Origin: Alphaproteobacteria bacterium
GTDB lineage: Bacteria > Pseudomonadota > Alphaproteobacteria > Rickettsiales > SXRF01
Assembly (NCBI GenBank): GCA_013288305.1
Contig: JABDCD010000003.1
Coordinates: 11,466-58,029 of the forward strand
Reading direction: 5' to 3'
DNA length: 46,564 nt
Positions 31,068 through 40,299 of the stretch are shown here, one piece after another (positions within the stretch are counted from its first letter, which is position 1; every line of letters begins with the position of its first letter). The notes beneath the pieces were generated by a model, which was not told the DNA's origin, ran no database searches, and saw only the letters and a list, made by a program, of their open reading frames with translations. The position numbers and the translations under genes were made by a program.

Positions 31068-31832
31068 TCAGCGCCACCTGAATATATCAGGAAGAATATG
31101 CGCGTATTTTTTAAGCATGGTCATGCCATAACAGGTAAAATAAAATATCCGCTGCGGAAGGTTTATTTTTTCCTGATCGCGCAGAAGCCGCCAGAAGGCA
31201 CGTGCCATGTATAATTTATGCGAGGAAAGGGATTCCCGGCGCAGGCGGTAACATGCCAGCGACGTCAGAATCGCATGCGCCACATAGCCGGATTTTAAAA
31301 GGCGCAGCCACATGGCGGTGTCTTCCAACACCGGCAGCACAGGACAATCCCGAAGAATGGATCGCCTGATGACGGCCGTCGCCGTGCTGAGGCGCTCCCC
31401 TTTCAGCATATCCTCATAGGTGGTTACCAGGGGGGGGACGACGGTATGAATCCTGTTCCCCTCCTCAGTCATCACATCATACGTGGAATGGCATATATCT
31501 ATCGACTGTGCATGCACATACTGCATCTGCACCTCCAGTTTTTGCGGGTACCACAGGTCATCGCTATCGAGGAAGGCAACGTAATTTCCCGTTGCCATGC
31601 GCACCGCTTTATTGCGGGCGATCGCAACGCCTTCCCTCTGGGCATTATGATAGACTTGAATGCGGGCATCCTGCGCGGCATACCGTGCAATAACCTCCAT
31701 GCTGCGATCGGTGGAGTTGTCATAGATAATCAATTCCCAATCCTGCCAGGTTTGCGCCAGAATCGATTCAATGGCTTCACCGATAAAATCGGCGCAATCG
31801 TAATTGGGCATGATAATGGAGACTTCAGGCAT
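31068..31832 (-). CDS. Glycosyltransferase family 2
   Basis: The 254-residue GT-A enzyme begins PEVSIIMPNYDCADFIGEAIESILAQTWQDWELIIYDN. It has the metal-binding D-S-D in VAFLDSDDLWYPQKL and a C-terminal acceptor region ending near YAHILPDIF. It adds one sugar to a lipid-linked repeat; donor and linkage cannot be read. The ATG at 31832 is preferred over the one at 31865 because the family fold begins there; it leaves an 8-nt overlap with the ligase gene. Confidence 0.92.
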   Translation of the reverse strand: MPEVSIIMPNYDCADFIGEAIESILAQTWQDWELIIYDNSTDRSMEVIARYAAQDARIQVYHNAQREGVAIARNKAVRMATGNYVAFLDSDDLWYPQKLEVQMQYVHAQSIDICHSTYDVMTEEGNRIHTVVPPLVTTYEDMLKGERLSTATAVIRRSILRDCPVLPVLEDTAMWLRLLKSGYVAHAILTSLACYRLRRESLSSHKLYMARAFWRLLRDQEKINLPQRIFYFTCYGMTMLKKYAHILPDIFRWR

Positions 31833-33156
31833 ACGACTGCTTGAAGGCGGGTGTATCTTCATCACGGATATAGGGACTGGCCAGCGTCAGGGCAAGAAAC
31901 ATCCATAGGATAGGGAACTTATCGGTAGCCTCTGTAATACTATTAATGAATAGCAGCATCATAAATTGTATATACCACCTACTCATTACTGATGTATCAG
32001 TATGAAGTTGATTGATGGCAGAATAGGCCGCTTTAAAGAGCGTCAACGCTAAAAGCAAGGAGCCTATTAAAACAAACTTAAGCAAGATGCTCATATATGC
32101 ATTATTAGGATCATACGATGAAAAATTCTTATCCTCAAATATCTGCGTTACGAGGTTACCTTGATCGGTGATTGCAATAGTCTGTGCGCCATACCCTTCA
32201 AATACGCGACCGCTTCTGTAATCGGATAGTGAATATAGAAATCCTTCCCATATGTCTGTTCTACCGGTAAGTGTCGGATCTTTGCCTAACGCCTTTAGAA
32301 GCATATCCATTAATGTCGTCCCTTCGACGAGAACGAATATCAAGCTTCCTAAACATATTAGTGTTAGAATACAACTTACAGCCAAAGCGCCAGGTAAACG
32401 AAAGAATGGTAGGAATAAAGGTGAAATTATTATCAATGATAAGATAACAATGCCTGTACCGGATTGTGATAACAATACTAAGATTGCGGCCAAAACAGCG
32501 AAGCCTGCATAGATCCATCTGAATTTCTTAAAATGCATGGTACTCAATGCAAATGTAATGAAGGCAATATTCATTACGACCGCCAAAGAATTTTTATGCA
32601 TGAAAGCGCCGCGCCATTCTCCCAGATGCTCACCTGAAGAATGCACACCATATTCAGGAAAACCCAGCGCAAAGACAAAGCTGCTGATGACAATAACGGC
32701 CATGGTAATGGACAAGAGCAATAGCAATTCTTTCCCGGAAAAACGCGCGGCGAGAAAGAATCCGAATAAGGAGGCAACGAAAATTTTAATTGCTTCACGC
32801 AGACTTGCTAAAAAATCAAGCGCCCACACACTCGAAAATAAAATATATACCAGCAAAAGCACATATATCTTATTGGTTTTAATAAAAAAAATAACCTCAT
32901 TAATTCTGAAAAATATTAACAACAAAGAGGCTGCTAAAAATAAATCCGTATATAGCTTAAGCCATAATGGGGTTGTTGTATTTCCTGATATACTGGTAAT
33001 TGCAGCGCCTGTTTTGCTAATATCCATGGTCTCGATAGACGACATTGCTAATAGCGGAAAGATGGCTTCCGAAAAATAGAACAGGCAAAATAATGTGCCG
33101 ATGATAATCAGCAATGGTTTGCGTATTATGCCTGTTTTTGTAATGTGCTGTCGCAT
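31825..33156 (-). CDS. O-antigen ligase / Wzy-like polymerase family protein
   Basis: The 443-residue membrane protein has about 10-12 hydrophobic helices and one larger periplasmic loop (about 300-350, with LTGRTDIWEGFLYSLSDYRSGRVFEGYG), the hallmark R...H/G loop of the Wzy_C/O-antigen ligase fold. Conserved GEWRGAFMHKNSLA is typical of this family. In this locus it may polymerise repeats, since a flippase, co-polymerase and export protein are present; ligase activity is the alternative. The DNA is AT-richer than its neighbours. It overlaps the upstream glycosyltransferase by 31 nt. Confidence 0.88.
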   Translation of the reverse strand: MRQHITKTGIIRKPLLIIIGTLFCLFYFSEAIFPLLAMSSIETMDISKTGAAITSISGNTTTPLWLKLYTDLFLAASLLLIFFRINEVIFFIKTNKIYVLLLVYILFSSVWALDFLASLREAIKIFVASLFGFFLAARFSGKELLLLLSITMAVIVISSFVFALGFPEYGVHSSGEHLGEWRGAFMHKNSLAVVMNIAFITFALSTMHFKKFRWIYAGFAVLAAILVLLSQSGTGIVILSLIIISPLFLPFFRLPGALAVSCILTLICLGSLIFVLVEGTTLMDMLLKALGKDPTLTGRTDIWEGFLYSLSDYRSGRVFEGYGAQTIAITDQGNLVTQIFEDKNFSSYDPNNAYMSILLKFVLIGSLLLALTLFKAAYSAINQLHTDTSVMSRWYIQFMMLLFINSITEATDKFPILWMFLALTLASPYIRDEDTPAFKQSYA

Positions 33157-34283
33157 AAATCGGCATATTGTTTAACTGCATCGTATTCTATAAAATCCTG
33201 CCCACGAGCTATACGCTCTTCTCTACTACAGGACACTTTGCCTTCTACAATCACTTCTGTAATCGCCTGTGCCATGGCGTTAACATCATTAACGGGAACC
33301 AGTTTGCCGTACTTTCCATTTTCAAGAATCTCTCTTGGGCCACACGGACAATCCGTTGATATAACCGGACAGCCGCAAGCCAATGCCTCAATGAGCGCTA
33401 ATCCCCATCCTTCAAAATTAGAGGAAAGCACCAATACGTCAGCGTGAGCCATATAAGCGTAAGGATTTTCTGTAATCCCAGGCATGGAAACATCCTCTGC
33501 GACTCCAAGATCTTTGGCTAACTTCTCAAGTTTTTGACGGTCTTCGCCATCTCCCAGAATGATTAAACGGCAAGGAAAATTCTGATGAACCTTTGCGACC
33601 GCACGAAGCAAAAGAGATAGATTTTTTCCGTAATCCTCCAATCTTGCTGCTGCAAGAATTATTGGTTTGCCCCCATCTTCAAACCAGGGATGAGGAGGAG
33701 CAATATTTGCCGCTTCCTGTATGTTTGAAGGAAGAGGGTTATAAATACATAAAACTTTCTCATCTGGAAGCTTAAAAAATGATGTGAGTTCTTTTCGAAT
33801 ACCCTCAGACGCCGCAACTATCTTATCTGCTTTTCTATAAGAAAGTGACATCAAGAAATAACAGATATCCTTTATCTTTCTGTTCAGCCAATGCTTTTTG
33901 ATTGGGAAATGTCTCGAATGATATAAACCATGATCGCAGACTATTATTTTTGTCCGGGTATTTTTTACTGCTAGCAAAGCAATAAAATTGACATTGAAAT
34001 AGGAAGAAATAACTATATCATAACTGCCTTCTTTAATTATTTTCCTGATTTTCGGCACTGTTTTGAGAAATTTTCCTTTAAGCATGTCTTTGAAGTGAGT
34101 GACATCCATTTGATAATGGATAAACGGAATGCCGGAGTGAATCACTCTCTTGCCTGTCAATTCAGGCGCAAGTATCAAAATAGTTGCGTCTATGCCTCGT
34201 GTGATAAATCCTTTTGCAAGTCTTTCAGTGACAGCCCATATGCCGCCCAACCCATTGTCATGAATAATAAATAATATTTTCAT
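33126..34283 (-). CDS. Glycosyltransferase family 4 (GT-B)
   Basis: The 385-residue protein starts MKILFIIHDNGLGGIWAVTERLAKGF, a typical GT4 acceptor domain. The C-terminal donor domain has AAARLEDYGKNLSLLLRAVAKV, LIILGDGEDRQKLEKLA, DVLVLSSNFEGWGLALIEALACGCPVISTDCPCGPREIL with the E-x7-E pair. The frame opens at 34364, but the ATG at 34283 fits the fold and has an AGG-rich upstream. Donor sugar unknown. AT-rich DNA. Confidence 0.92.
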   Translation of the reverse strand: MKILFIIHDNGLGGIWAVTERLAKGFITRGIDATILILAPELTGKRVIHSGIPFIHYQMDVTHFKDMLKGKFLKTVPKIRKIIKEGSYDIVISSYFNVNFIALLAVKNTRTKIIVCDHGLYHSRHFPIKKHWLNRKIKDICYFLMSLSYRKADKIVAASEGIRKELTSFFKLPDEKVLCIYNPLPSNIQEAANIAPPHPWFEDGGKPIILAAARLEDYGKNLSLLLRAVAKVHQNFPCRLIILGDGEDRQKLEKLAKDLGVAEDVSMPGITENPYAYMAHADVLVLSSNFEGWGLALIEALACGCPVISTDCPCGPREILENGKYGKLVPVNDVNAMAQAITEVIVEGKVSCSREERIARGQDFIEYDAVKQYADLCDSTLQKQA

Positions 34284-34315
34284 CCTGGCCCTATTGTTTA
34301 TGCCCATCATTTGTA

Positions 34316-35191
34316 TCACCAGGCACGATACATGTTTATCAAGCATGTACGCACGCTGCACCACGTCGCCAATATAAAGCGTTCATACCATGTGTATTTT
34401 CCATGCATAAGCACGTAGGCAAGCCAGCGTAACTTAGTTATAATACTGACTGTTTTTAAATTCATGGTCCATGCAACATGGGTATGGATCTGAGTTGATG
34501 TAGGTATAAATCCAAGGCGCAATGAAAGTAATGCACTATATAAATCTATAACATTTTGTAGGTTAAAAGACTGGAATGTAGTTGAATTATCATGTACACG
34601 ATAGCGATATAAAATTTTTGGCAGATTGGCTACAGGATGGTGAAGACTAACCCTGACACCGAAATGAACATCTTCCCATGTTGGCATTGCCGGGTATTTT
34701 TCTTTTACAACCATTCTACGAAAAATAAGGGAAGGATGCCAGAATTCCCTGCGAAAAAACAATAACGCTTTAATCATCCAATCCTGAGTAGAGGCGATAA
34801 AAATTTTATTGCTCTTGCCAAAGGCTTTGGCAAAACACCCTGACATTATTATCTTCGGGAGCTTATCCATAAACGCCACTTGCAGCTCCAACCGCCTGGG
34901 CAGGCTGATATCGTCCGCATCCATCATCGCCACATATTCTCCTGTGGCGGCTTCTATGCCGATATTGCGGGCTGGCCCTGCGCCATGCAGATCTGAATCA
35001 TTTCTGATAAGTTTTATGCGGCTGTCTTTTGCAGCGTATTGGCGCACCACATCGGGGCTGCCGTCGGTCGAAGCATCATCGATCACCAGCAATTCCCAAT
35101 CCTGGAATGTCTGATTTATAATGCTCTCAATACCCTCGCCTACATAAGGCAGGCCATTATACATCGGCATGATTACCGATACGCGCGGCAT
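34316..35191 (-). CDS. Glycosyltransferase family 2
   Basis: The 291-residue GT-A enzyme starts PRVSVIMPMYNGLPYVGEGIESIINQTFQDWELLVIDDASTDGS. It carries AATGEYVAMMDADDISLPRRLELQV (D-A-D metal site) and a WEDVHFGVR segment. Its N-terminal third is closely related to the GT2 at 31068-31832. It probably adds another sugar of the same repeat unit. The end of the gene is AT-rich relative to its start. Confidence 0.93.
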   Translation of the reverse strand: MPRVSVIMPMYNGLPYVGEGIESIINQTFQDWELLVIDDASTDGSPDVVRQYAAKDSRIKLIRNDSDLHGAGPARNIGIEAATGEYVAMMDADDISLPRRLELQVAFMDKLPKIIMSGCFAKAFGKSNKIFIASTQDWMIKALLFFRREFWHPSLIFRRMVVKEKYPAMPTWEDVHFGVRVSLHHPVANLPKILYRYRVHDNSTTFQSFNLQNVIDLYSALLSLRLGFIPTSTQIHTHVAWTMNLKTVSIITKLRWLAYVLMHGKYTWYERFILATWCSVRTCLINMYRAW

Positions 35192-35213
35192 AAGCTCCTC
35201 ATGAATTCGGCGG

Positions 35214-35939
35214 TCACGGTTCCACCCTGAAATTTTTAATAACCGTCTGTCCTTTGCCGCACATCACTTCATTCCCGAATTCTATATCTGCGACCCAGTC
35301 CGACGCATTAACCAGGCCACGCTTTTCCAAATCTCTCAGTATATCTCCCAAAGGTATCCGCGCTTTCTGGACGGGAGCCTTAAACGCCAGGCCGACGTAA
35401 TGCCATGTGTTTATTCGCTGTGTCCAAAGCTCATATATCGCGTCATCGACGACGACCAGGCCCCAGTCCGCTGGTTCTACCCCTTCATGGTTCAACCAGA
35501 TCATCAGTTCCGTCGTCATGAGGCTGGAAGATTGACCTTTGACGATCCAGATATCGAAGGCCGTATTATACTTTCCTTCCGCTTTTGTTTCCACCTCCAC
35601 ATCGATCAGCATGTTTTTTATATTGCTGATCTGCCGCGGGAGTTCCGGTGTAGTGGAGTTACTATCCCAAGGTCTGCGCCCGTAAATAATGCTGGGATAG
35701 GAAACCACATGCTCGCAGCGGTTCAGCGTTTGCTCATTGCTTGGCCAATCCCAGTTCCACCCGGGCGTTGATGTAATACATTGATTGCCATCCTTGATGA
35801 CATCCCGATTCCATACGCCGCTCGACACGATTACGTCCTGCAGTTTCAATTGTGCGCTGTCGCCGCACGTTTCCTGGTCATTGGCAGACGCGCTCATCGG
35901 TAATGCAATTGCCGTCAGGAGGAAGAGTATGTATCTCAT
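35214..35939 (-). CDS. Secreted glycoside hydrolase family 12 endoglucanase-like protein
   Basis: The 241-residue protein has a signal peptide (MRYILFLLTAIALPMSASA). A GH12 jelly-roll pattern follows: GWNWDWPS, YPSIIYGRRPWD, GKYNTAFDIWIVKG, TTELMIWLNHEG and DWVADIEFGNEVMCG. The nucleophile would be E144 and the acid/base E224. GH12 enzymes cleave beta-1,4-glucans, xyloglucan or mixed-link glucans with retention. Within this locus it may trim the exported polymer, as cellulase-type hydrolases do in other export systems; that is inference. Confidence 0.85.
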   Translation of the reverse strand: MRYILFLLTAIALPMSASANDQETCGDSAQLKLQDVIVSSGVWNRDVIKDGNQCITSTPGWNWDWPSNEQTLNRCEHVVSYPSIIYGRRPWDSNSTTPELPRQISNIKNMLIDVEVETKAEGKYNTAFDIWIVKGQSSSLMTTELMIWLNHEGVEPADWGLVVVDDAIYELWTQRINTWHYVGLAFKAPVQKARIPLGDILRDLEKRGLVNASDWVADIEFGNEVMCGKGQTVIKNFRVEP

Positions 35940-36081
35940 CTGTGCTACATTGAACCTGTTTCGCTGCCGTTTTTGCGGTAATAGCTGGAGATTCTTTTCA
36001 TAAATTTGATAATATGTAGAATGGATTAAAAGATTATTTCACGTCCGAAGTTCTGCAGATTAGAGCCGCAGTAAAATTGTC

Positions 36082-36843
36082 CTAGATTTTATTAAATTGC
36101 TCGAGCGCCTGAATGATTTGTTCTTTCGTCCAAAGACACATTTCTCTCTTTGGGTCAGGAAATTTCCAGTCCTCTATTCTAAATAAAACCTCTTTGGGGA
36201 AAGAGTAAGGTACAGAAAATAAATCAATCAAACGAAAATCGCCTGTCCTAATGTCTGTGTTCTTGAATTGTCCAGTATTAATGTGATTTGTTGTTAGCAG
36301 GTAGGGTATTTGGGCATCGACAAAATTCTGGAGAACCAATCTGGTATCATGGAACGATAAATGGAACAGACAATCTCGACAAATCATCAAATCGGCACTT
36401 GGGAATTTTTGTTTGGTTAGGTCAATGTGAATAAATCGTGTATTCGAATTTTTATACCTTACGTTATGAGATTCAATCAGAGGAGCAACAATGTCTCCTC
36501 CTGTGTAGTCAAGATTATCTTCTTTTAGTACATGTCTCATCCAATTAAAGTCTCCGCAAGGAGCATCAAATATGGTTTTAATTGATTTTTTTTTAAAAAG
36601 CTCCGGCAGTTTTTTTCTTAAATTTATCGTATATTCAAGAGTAGAACCCGGACCGCTAACGCTTTCTTCGTTTTCCCAATAATTCTTTTTGTAAATTTTT
36701 GTGAACTTATCTTCTATGCCGTTTAATCTAAGAATATCCTTTTCAAAATTTTTTTGCGTAGGATACTTAGCTATCTTAATGAGTGTTTTTGTTAATCCCT
36801 TTGTCCTGAGAGATATGAAAGTTTTGTTGAGAAGTGTGAGCAT
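36082..36843 (-). CDS. SAM-dependent methyltransferase, AT-rich
   Basis: The 253-residue protein has a class I Rossmann methyltransferase motif I (TIFDAPCGDFNWM, about 90-102), an acidic post-I region (DYTGGDIV) and ADLMICRDCLFHLS as motif IV-like. The substrate is unknown; sugar or lipid methylation is plausible from the locus. Its base composition is much more AT-rich than the co-polymerase gene 7 nt upstream, with poly-A/T codon use, indicating recent acquisition. Confidence 0.85.
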   Translation of the reverse strand: MLTLLNKTFISLRTKGLTKTLIKIAKYPTQKNFEKDILRLNGIEDKFTKIYKKNYWENEESVSGPGSTLEYTINLRKKLPELFKKKSIKTIFDAPCGDFNWMRHVLKEDNLDYTGGDIVAPLIESHNVRYKNSNTRFIHIDLTKQKFPSADLMICRDCLFHLSFHDTRLVLQNFVDAQIPYLLTTNHINTGQFKNTDIRTGDFRLIDLFSVPYSFPKEVLFRIEDWKFPDPKREMCLWTKEQIIQALEQFNKI

Positions 36844-36850
36844 AAGTACA

Positions 36851-38953
36851 TCACCTCTTATTCAAAACAAAAAACGCCGCCTTATGGGCGGTGACGTTGC
36901 AGGATTCCAGGGTGGCGGCAAGCTTGCGCAGCGGCGCGTCGCGATTGACCACGACGAACACGGCGTCGAACGTACCCAGGACGCCTTCCTGGCATATGCT
37001 GGGCGTCAGGACAGGAAATTCAATGATGATGCGCTCGAACATCGGCGCTAATTCCGTCAGCAGCGCTTTCATACGCTCTGCATTGGACAGCAACCGGAAA
37101 TTGGGCGTCGGGTTTCCGGCGGGAAGGACGGATAAATTCGGCGTGTCGGTGGGCTGCAGCGCATCCTTGAGCATCGCCCGCCCAATTAAAATATCGGCCA
37201 GGCCGGGAGACGGCGCGCATAAAAATTCATGATGCAGGCCGGGCTGCATGACATTGGCGTCGATGAGCGCCGTCCGGTGTGTCCTGGCGCTGGCGATGGC
37301 CAGTTGCCGCGCGCAGAAGGTTACGCCCTGATGGTCCTCGATGCTGGTAAAGAGCAGCGTTTTATTGGCCGGCGGCTGTAAAAGAATGGGGATTTCCTGT
37401 TCCAGCCGTTCGATTTCCCCGATGGATTTTTTTACCCATTCCTGCGCCGTCGAGACGGTGTTCTTATCGCGGTAGCGATACCACACCCAGCGCCAGCCGC
37501 TCCATTGGAAGGGCAGCCTGACCACCACCGGCAGCGGCGCGACGGCACTCAGATCCTCGGCGTAGCGGACACGGGCAAACGCCGGAGAAGTGTTGCGGAT
37601 GAGCCAGGACAGCGCCAGCATCGCCCCGGTGGCGAAGCCGAGGATAATGGCAAGCAGGCCGCGCAGCACCGGCGAGAATTTTTCATCCAGATGCAGGGAG
37701 ATCAGATGGGCATAGCCGGTGATGGTTTCGACCTCGGCGTGCAGTTGCGCCGCCAGCGCGGTATTCTGGTCGAGCATGGCCTTGGCGATGGTGACGCTGC
37801 TCTGCAGATCATTAACCTGCCTTTCTTTCTGCGGCATACTTTCCAGGCTGGCTTTGAGCTGGTCCGCTTCGCCCTGAAGAAAATCCATGCGCTGATGCAG
37901 GGCGACCATCGAAGGATGGCTGTCGGTCAGTGAGGTGCTGAGCTCTTTATATTTGGTGGTTGTTTTCTGCAATTCATCCTGCACTTCCAGCGAACGCTTA
38001 TAGGCATATTCCTGTTCCTGGTGCAGATCGACGATCTGGTTTTTATCTTTGAATTCCGCCAGCGTTTTTTCGGCGTCGGCCATTTGCTGCTGCAATATCT
38101 GCGATTGCGCTTCGAGCTTGGCCAGCCCCTCTATTTTTCCCAGGGAACTGCGGTCGTAGGCCTGCAGGACATAGGCATTGACCAGCACACTCAGAAATTG
38201 CTGCGCCAATACCGGGTCGATGCTGCTGAAGCCGATATCCATCAGCCCGGAGCGCTCCCGGAATCCCTTGCGCTCAACCTTCAGGGCATTCTGGAGTTTT
38301 TTAGTGTAGATATCGAACGCCACCGGCGTAATGCTGAAGCTATTGCCAGGCCGGGCGGTCATGGCACTTACCAGCATCCGAAGCTCCTGCTTCCCTTCGC
38401 TATCCAGGCTTGCCTTCGCGATCTCGCCCACCTTGCCGTCCAGCAACGGCTTGCCGGACGGGCCATATAACGTGTAGGCGCCGTCTTTTCCCGCCTCCAG
38501 CAGAAAGCTATGGTTGAGATAGGGCGCCTCGTTTTCCGGCAGGGCGAAATAATCGAGGTGAATGGAGGGTTGATAGCTGGAAAAATTGGCGATGGGATTG
38601 CCGGAAAAAAATCCGGCCAGCCAGTCGAGATAATAGCCGAGATGCAGCAGGGGCGCCGATCCCATGGGCATGATGTTCACCGTGCGCCCCATCTGCCGCA
38701 CCGCCTGCGATACCGTTGCCCACGATTGGATGACGTCCATTTCCGCTTCGATCGAGGTGACTTCACCGGTGGTCGAAAGTTCCGGTTCGATGCGCACCAT
38801 GGCTTCATAGTGCGTTTGCCACGGCATGAGAAGGAACAGGACGAAGGCCATGACGGCAAAGTAAACGCCCGAGCGGATAATGAATTTTTTGCGTTTCCAG
38901 ATGACGGAGAACCGGAAGAGCGGGACAGCGTGGATTGGGGTATCTGGCGTCAT
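36851..38953 (-). CDS. GumC/Wzz-type polysaccharide co-polymerase with degenerate BY-kinase domain
   Basis: The 700-residue inner membrane protein has a first helix at about 28-46 (YFAVMAFVLFLLMPW), a periplasmic Wzz domain with coiled coils at about 270-400, and a second helix at about 430-452 (VLRGLLAIILGFATGAMLAL). A cytoplasmic P-loop-like domain follows from about 530. The expected Walker A is replaced by TSIEDHQGVTFCA. ALIDANVMQP (Walker A') remains, and there is no C-terminal tyrosine cluster, so kinase activity is unlikely. It controls chain length with the export lipoprotein 2 nt upstream. Confidence 0.9.
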   Translation of the reverse strand: MTPDTPIHAVPLFRFSVIWKRKKFIIRSGVYFAVMAFVLFLLMPWQTHYEAMVRIEPELSTTGEVTSIEAEMDVIQSWATVSQAVRQMGRTVNIMPMGSAPLLHLGYYLDWLAGFFSGNPIANFSSYQPSIHLDYFALPENEAPYLNHSFLLEAGKDGAYTLYGPSGKPLLDGKVGEIAKASLDSEGKQELRMLVSAMTARPGNSFSITPVAFDIYTKKLQNALKVERKGFRERSGLMDIGFSSIDPVLAQQFLSVLVNAYVLQAYDRSSLGKIEGLAKLEAQSQILQQQMADAEKTLAEFKDKNQIVDLHQEQEYAYKRSLEVQDELQKTTTKYKELSTSLTDSHPSMVALHQRMDFLQGEADQLKASLESMPQKERQVNDLQSSVTIAKAMLDQNTALAAQLHAEVETITGYAHLISLHLDEKFSPVLRGLLAIILGFATGAMLALSWLIRNTSPAFARVRYAEDLSAVAPLPVVVRLPFQWSGWRWVWYRYRDKNTVSTAQEWVKKSIGEIERLEQEIPILLQPPANKTLLFTSIEDHQGVTFCARQLAIASARTHRTALIDANVMQPGLHHEFLCAPSPGLADILIGRAMLKDALQPTDTPNLSVLPAGNPTPNFRLLSNAERMKALLTELAPMFERIIIEFPVLTPSICQEGVLGTFDAVFVVVNRDAPLRKLAATLESCNVTAHKAAFFVLNKR

Positions 38954-38955
38954 AG

Positions 38956-40107
38956 CTATCTGTTGCCGGCTGTGGTTGCCACTGGATATACCGCGTTAAA
39001 CGGCAACAGCTGGCTGATGAACAGATTCCATTCGCTGATCGCCGCGGGCGATACATATACCACGTCGTTGGGTTGCAGCGGAAACTGCGCCGCCATCGCC
39101 AGACCGCTGCCGGTAGAGCTGTCCAGCTGGTAGACTTTCGTCTGCAGGGGAGCGGCAGGCGCATCCGCCGGCGCGACTTCGTTCGCATGGTCATGGATGG
39201 CGCCGCGGATAACGTAAATTTTGGCATAGGAGGCCGTGGCCGGATTCATGCCCTGCGAAGCGTCCAACGCCTCCATGACCGTCATGGTCCCGGCCTTGAT
39301 ATATTGCAGGGCGGGCTTGTTGACTTCGCCCATCACGAATATTTTGTTGCCGTAATTGGCCGGGACATGCAGCGTATCACCGTCGAAGAGAATGCGGTTC
39401 TGGCTGGCATCGCCGTTATTCATCAGGGCGAAGAGATCGATCTTTTCGACGCTGCCGTCCCTGTGGGTGATGGCGGCGTCGGCGATGTCGGCGCTGTCGA
39501 GCACGCCGCCGGCGGCATCTACCGCTTCCAGGACGCGCAGCGGCGCAAAGCGGAGATATTGCTCGCCCGGCTTATGCAGCTCGCCGGTAAGCTGGACTTT
39601 CCGGCTTTTGAATTCCTTGACTTCCAGCACCGACTGCGGATTTTTAAAATACCGGGCCAGCGCACGATCCAGAGATTGCTTGGCTTCCGACAGCGTCTTA
39701 TTCGCGAATTGCACTTCCCCGACATAGGGGAAAGATACATTCCCGTCATCCTTGACGATCACTTCGTTATATTCCTGCCAACTATCCACGGACAGGTACT
39801 GGCTGTATTTTTCGGCGCTATTTCCGTCGAAGCCCGGGTTCGACGGGAGGTATAGCTTTGCATACAAAATATCGCCGGTACCGAGGCGGTAGCTATAGAC
39901 CGGCTCAACCGGGCAGACGGCGGCAGCAGGTGGATGGTATTTGACAGACCGTTCATCCTGGAGCTGCGAGATGACGGCGGGCGTGACCGGCGTGACCTGG
40001 AAGTTCGCATCGCCGCCAGCCGCTTTAGGGTTGGCGGAGTTGCATGCCGCCAGCATAATGGCGGTGAGAGTAGCTATCGCAATCTTCGGGTAGCGTTTAT
40101 ATCGCAA
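38956..40107 (-). CDS. Polysaccharide export outer membrane lipoprotein (Wza/GumB-like)
   Basis: The 383-residue lipoprotein has a signal peptide ending LAAC (lipidated Cys22). A poly_export domain follows (YRLGTGDILYAKLYLPSN, KDDGNVSFPYVGEVQFANKTLSEAKQSL) and then two SLBB domains (VQLTGELHKPGEQYL, IFVMGEVNKPALQYI). Such proteins form the octameric outer membrane pore that works with the GumC/Wzz partner encoded immediately downstream. First gene of the minus-strand operon and divergent from the flippase gene. Confidence 0.94.
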   Translation of the reverse strand: MRYKRYPKIAIATLTAIMLAACNSANPKAAGGDANFQVTPVTPAVISQLQDERSVKYHPPAAAVCPVEPVYSYRLGTGDILYAKLYLPSNPGFDGNSAEKYSQYLSVDSWQEYNEVIVKDDGNVSFPYVGEVQFANKTLSEAKQSLDRALARYFKNPQSVLEVKEFKSRKVQLTGELHKPGEQYLRFAPLRVLEAVDAAGGVLDSADIADAAITHRDGSVEKIDLFALMNNGDASQNRILFDGDTLHVPANYGNKIFVMGEVNKPALQYIKAGTMTVMEALDASQGMNPATASYAKIYVIRGAIHDHANEVAPADAPAAPLQTKVYQLDSSTGSGLAMAAQFPLQPNDVVYVSPAAISEWNLFISQLLPFNAVYPVATTAGNR

Positions 40108-40299
40108 TTTTCAGTTCCTTTCCGGCAGGACAGGCGCAGAAAATCATACTAATAAGGGTTTTATGAATTTTTTATTAAACAAACGGATTAAAGTGAAATC
40201 TTCTCACACTTTATAGCGGAATAATTTGCTTCCGTCATTATACATTATTCTTTAGGCTTGCACGATGTGCGAGTGAATTTTCAGCGTATCGGGTGAACT

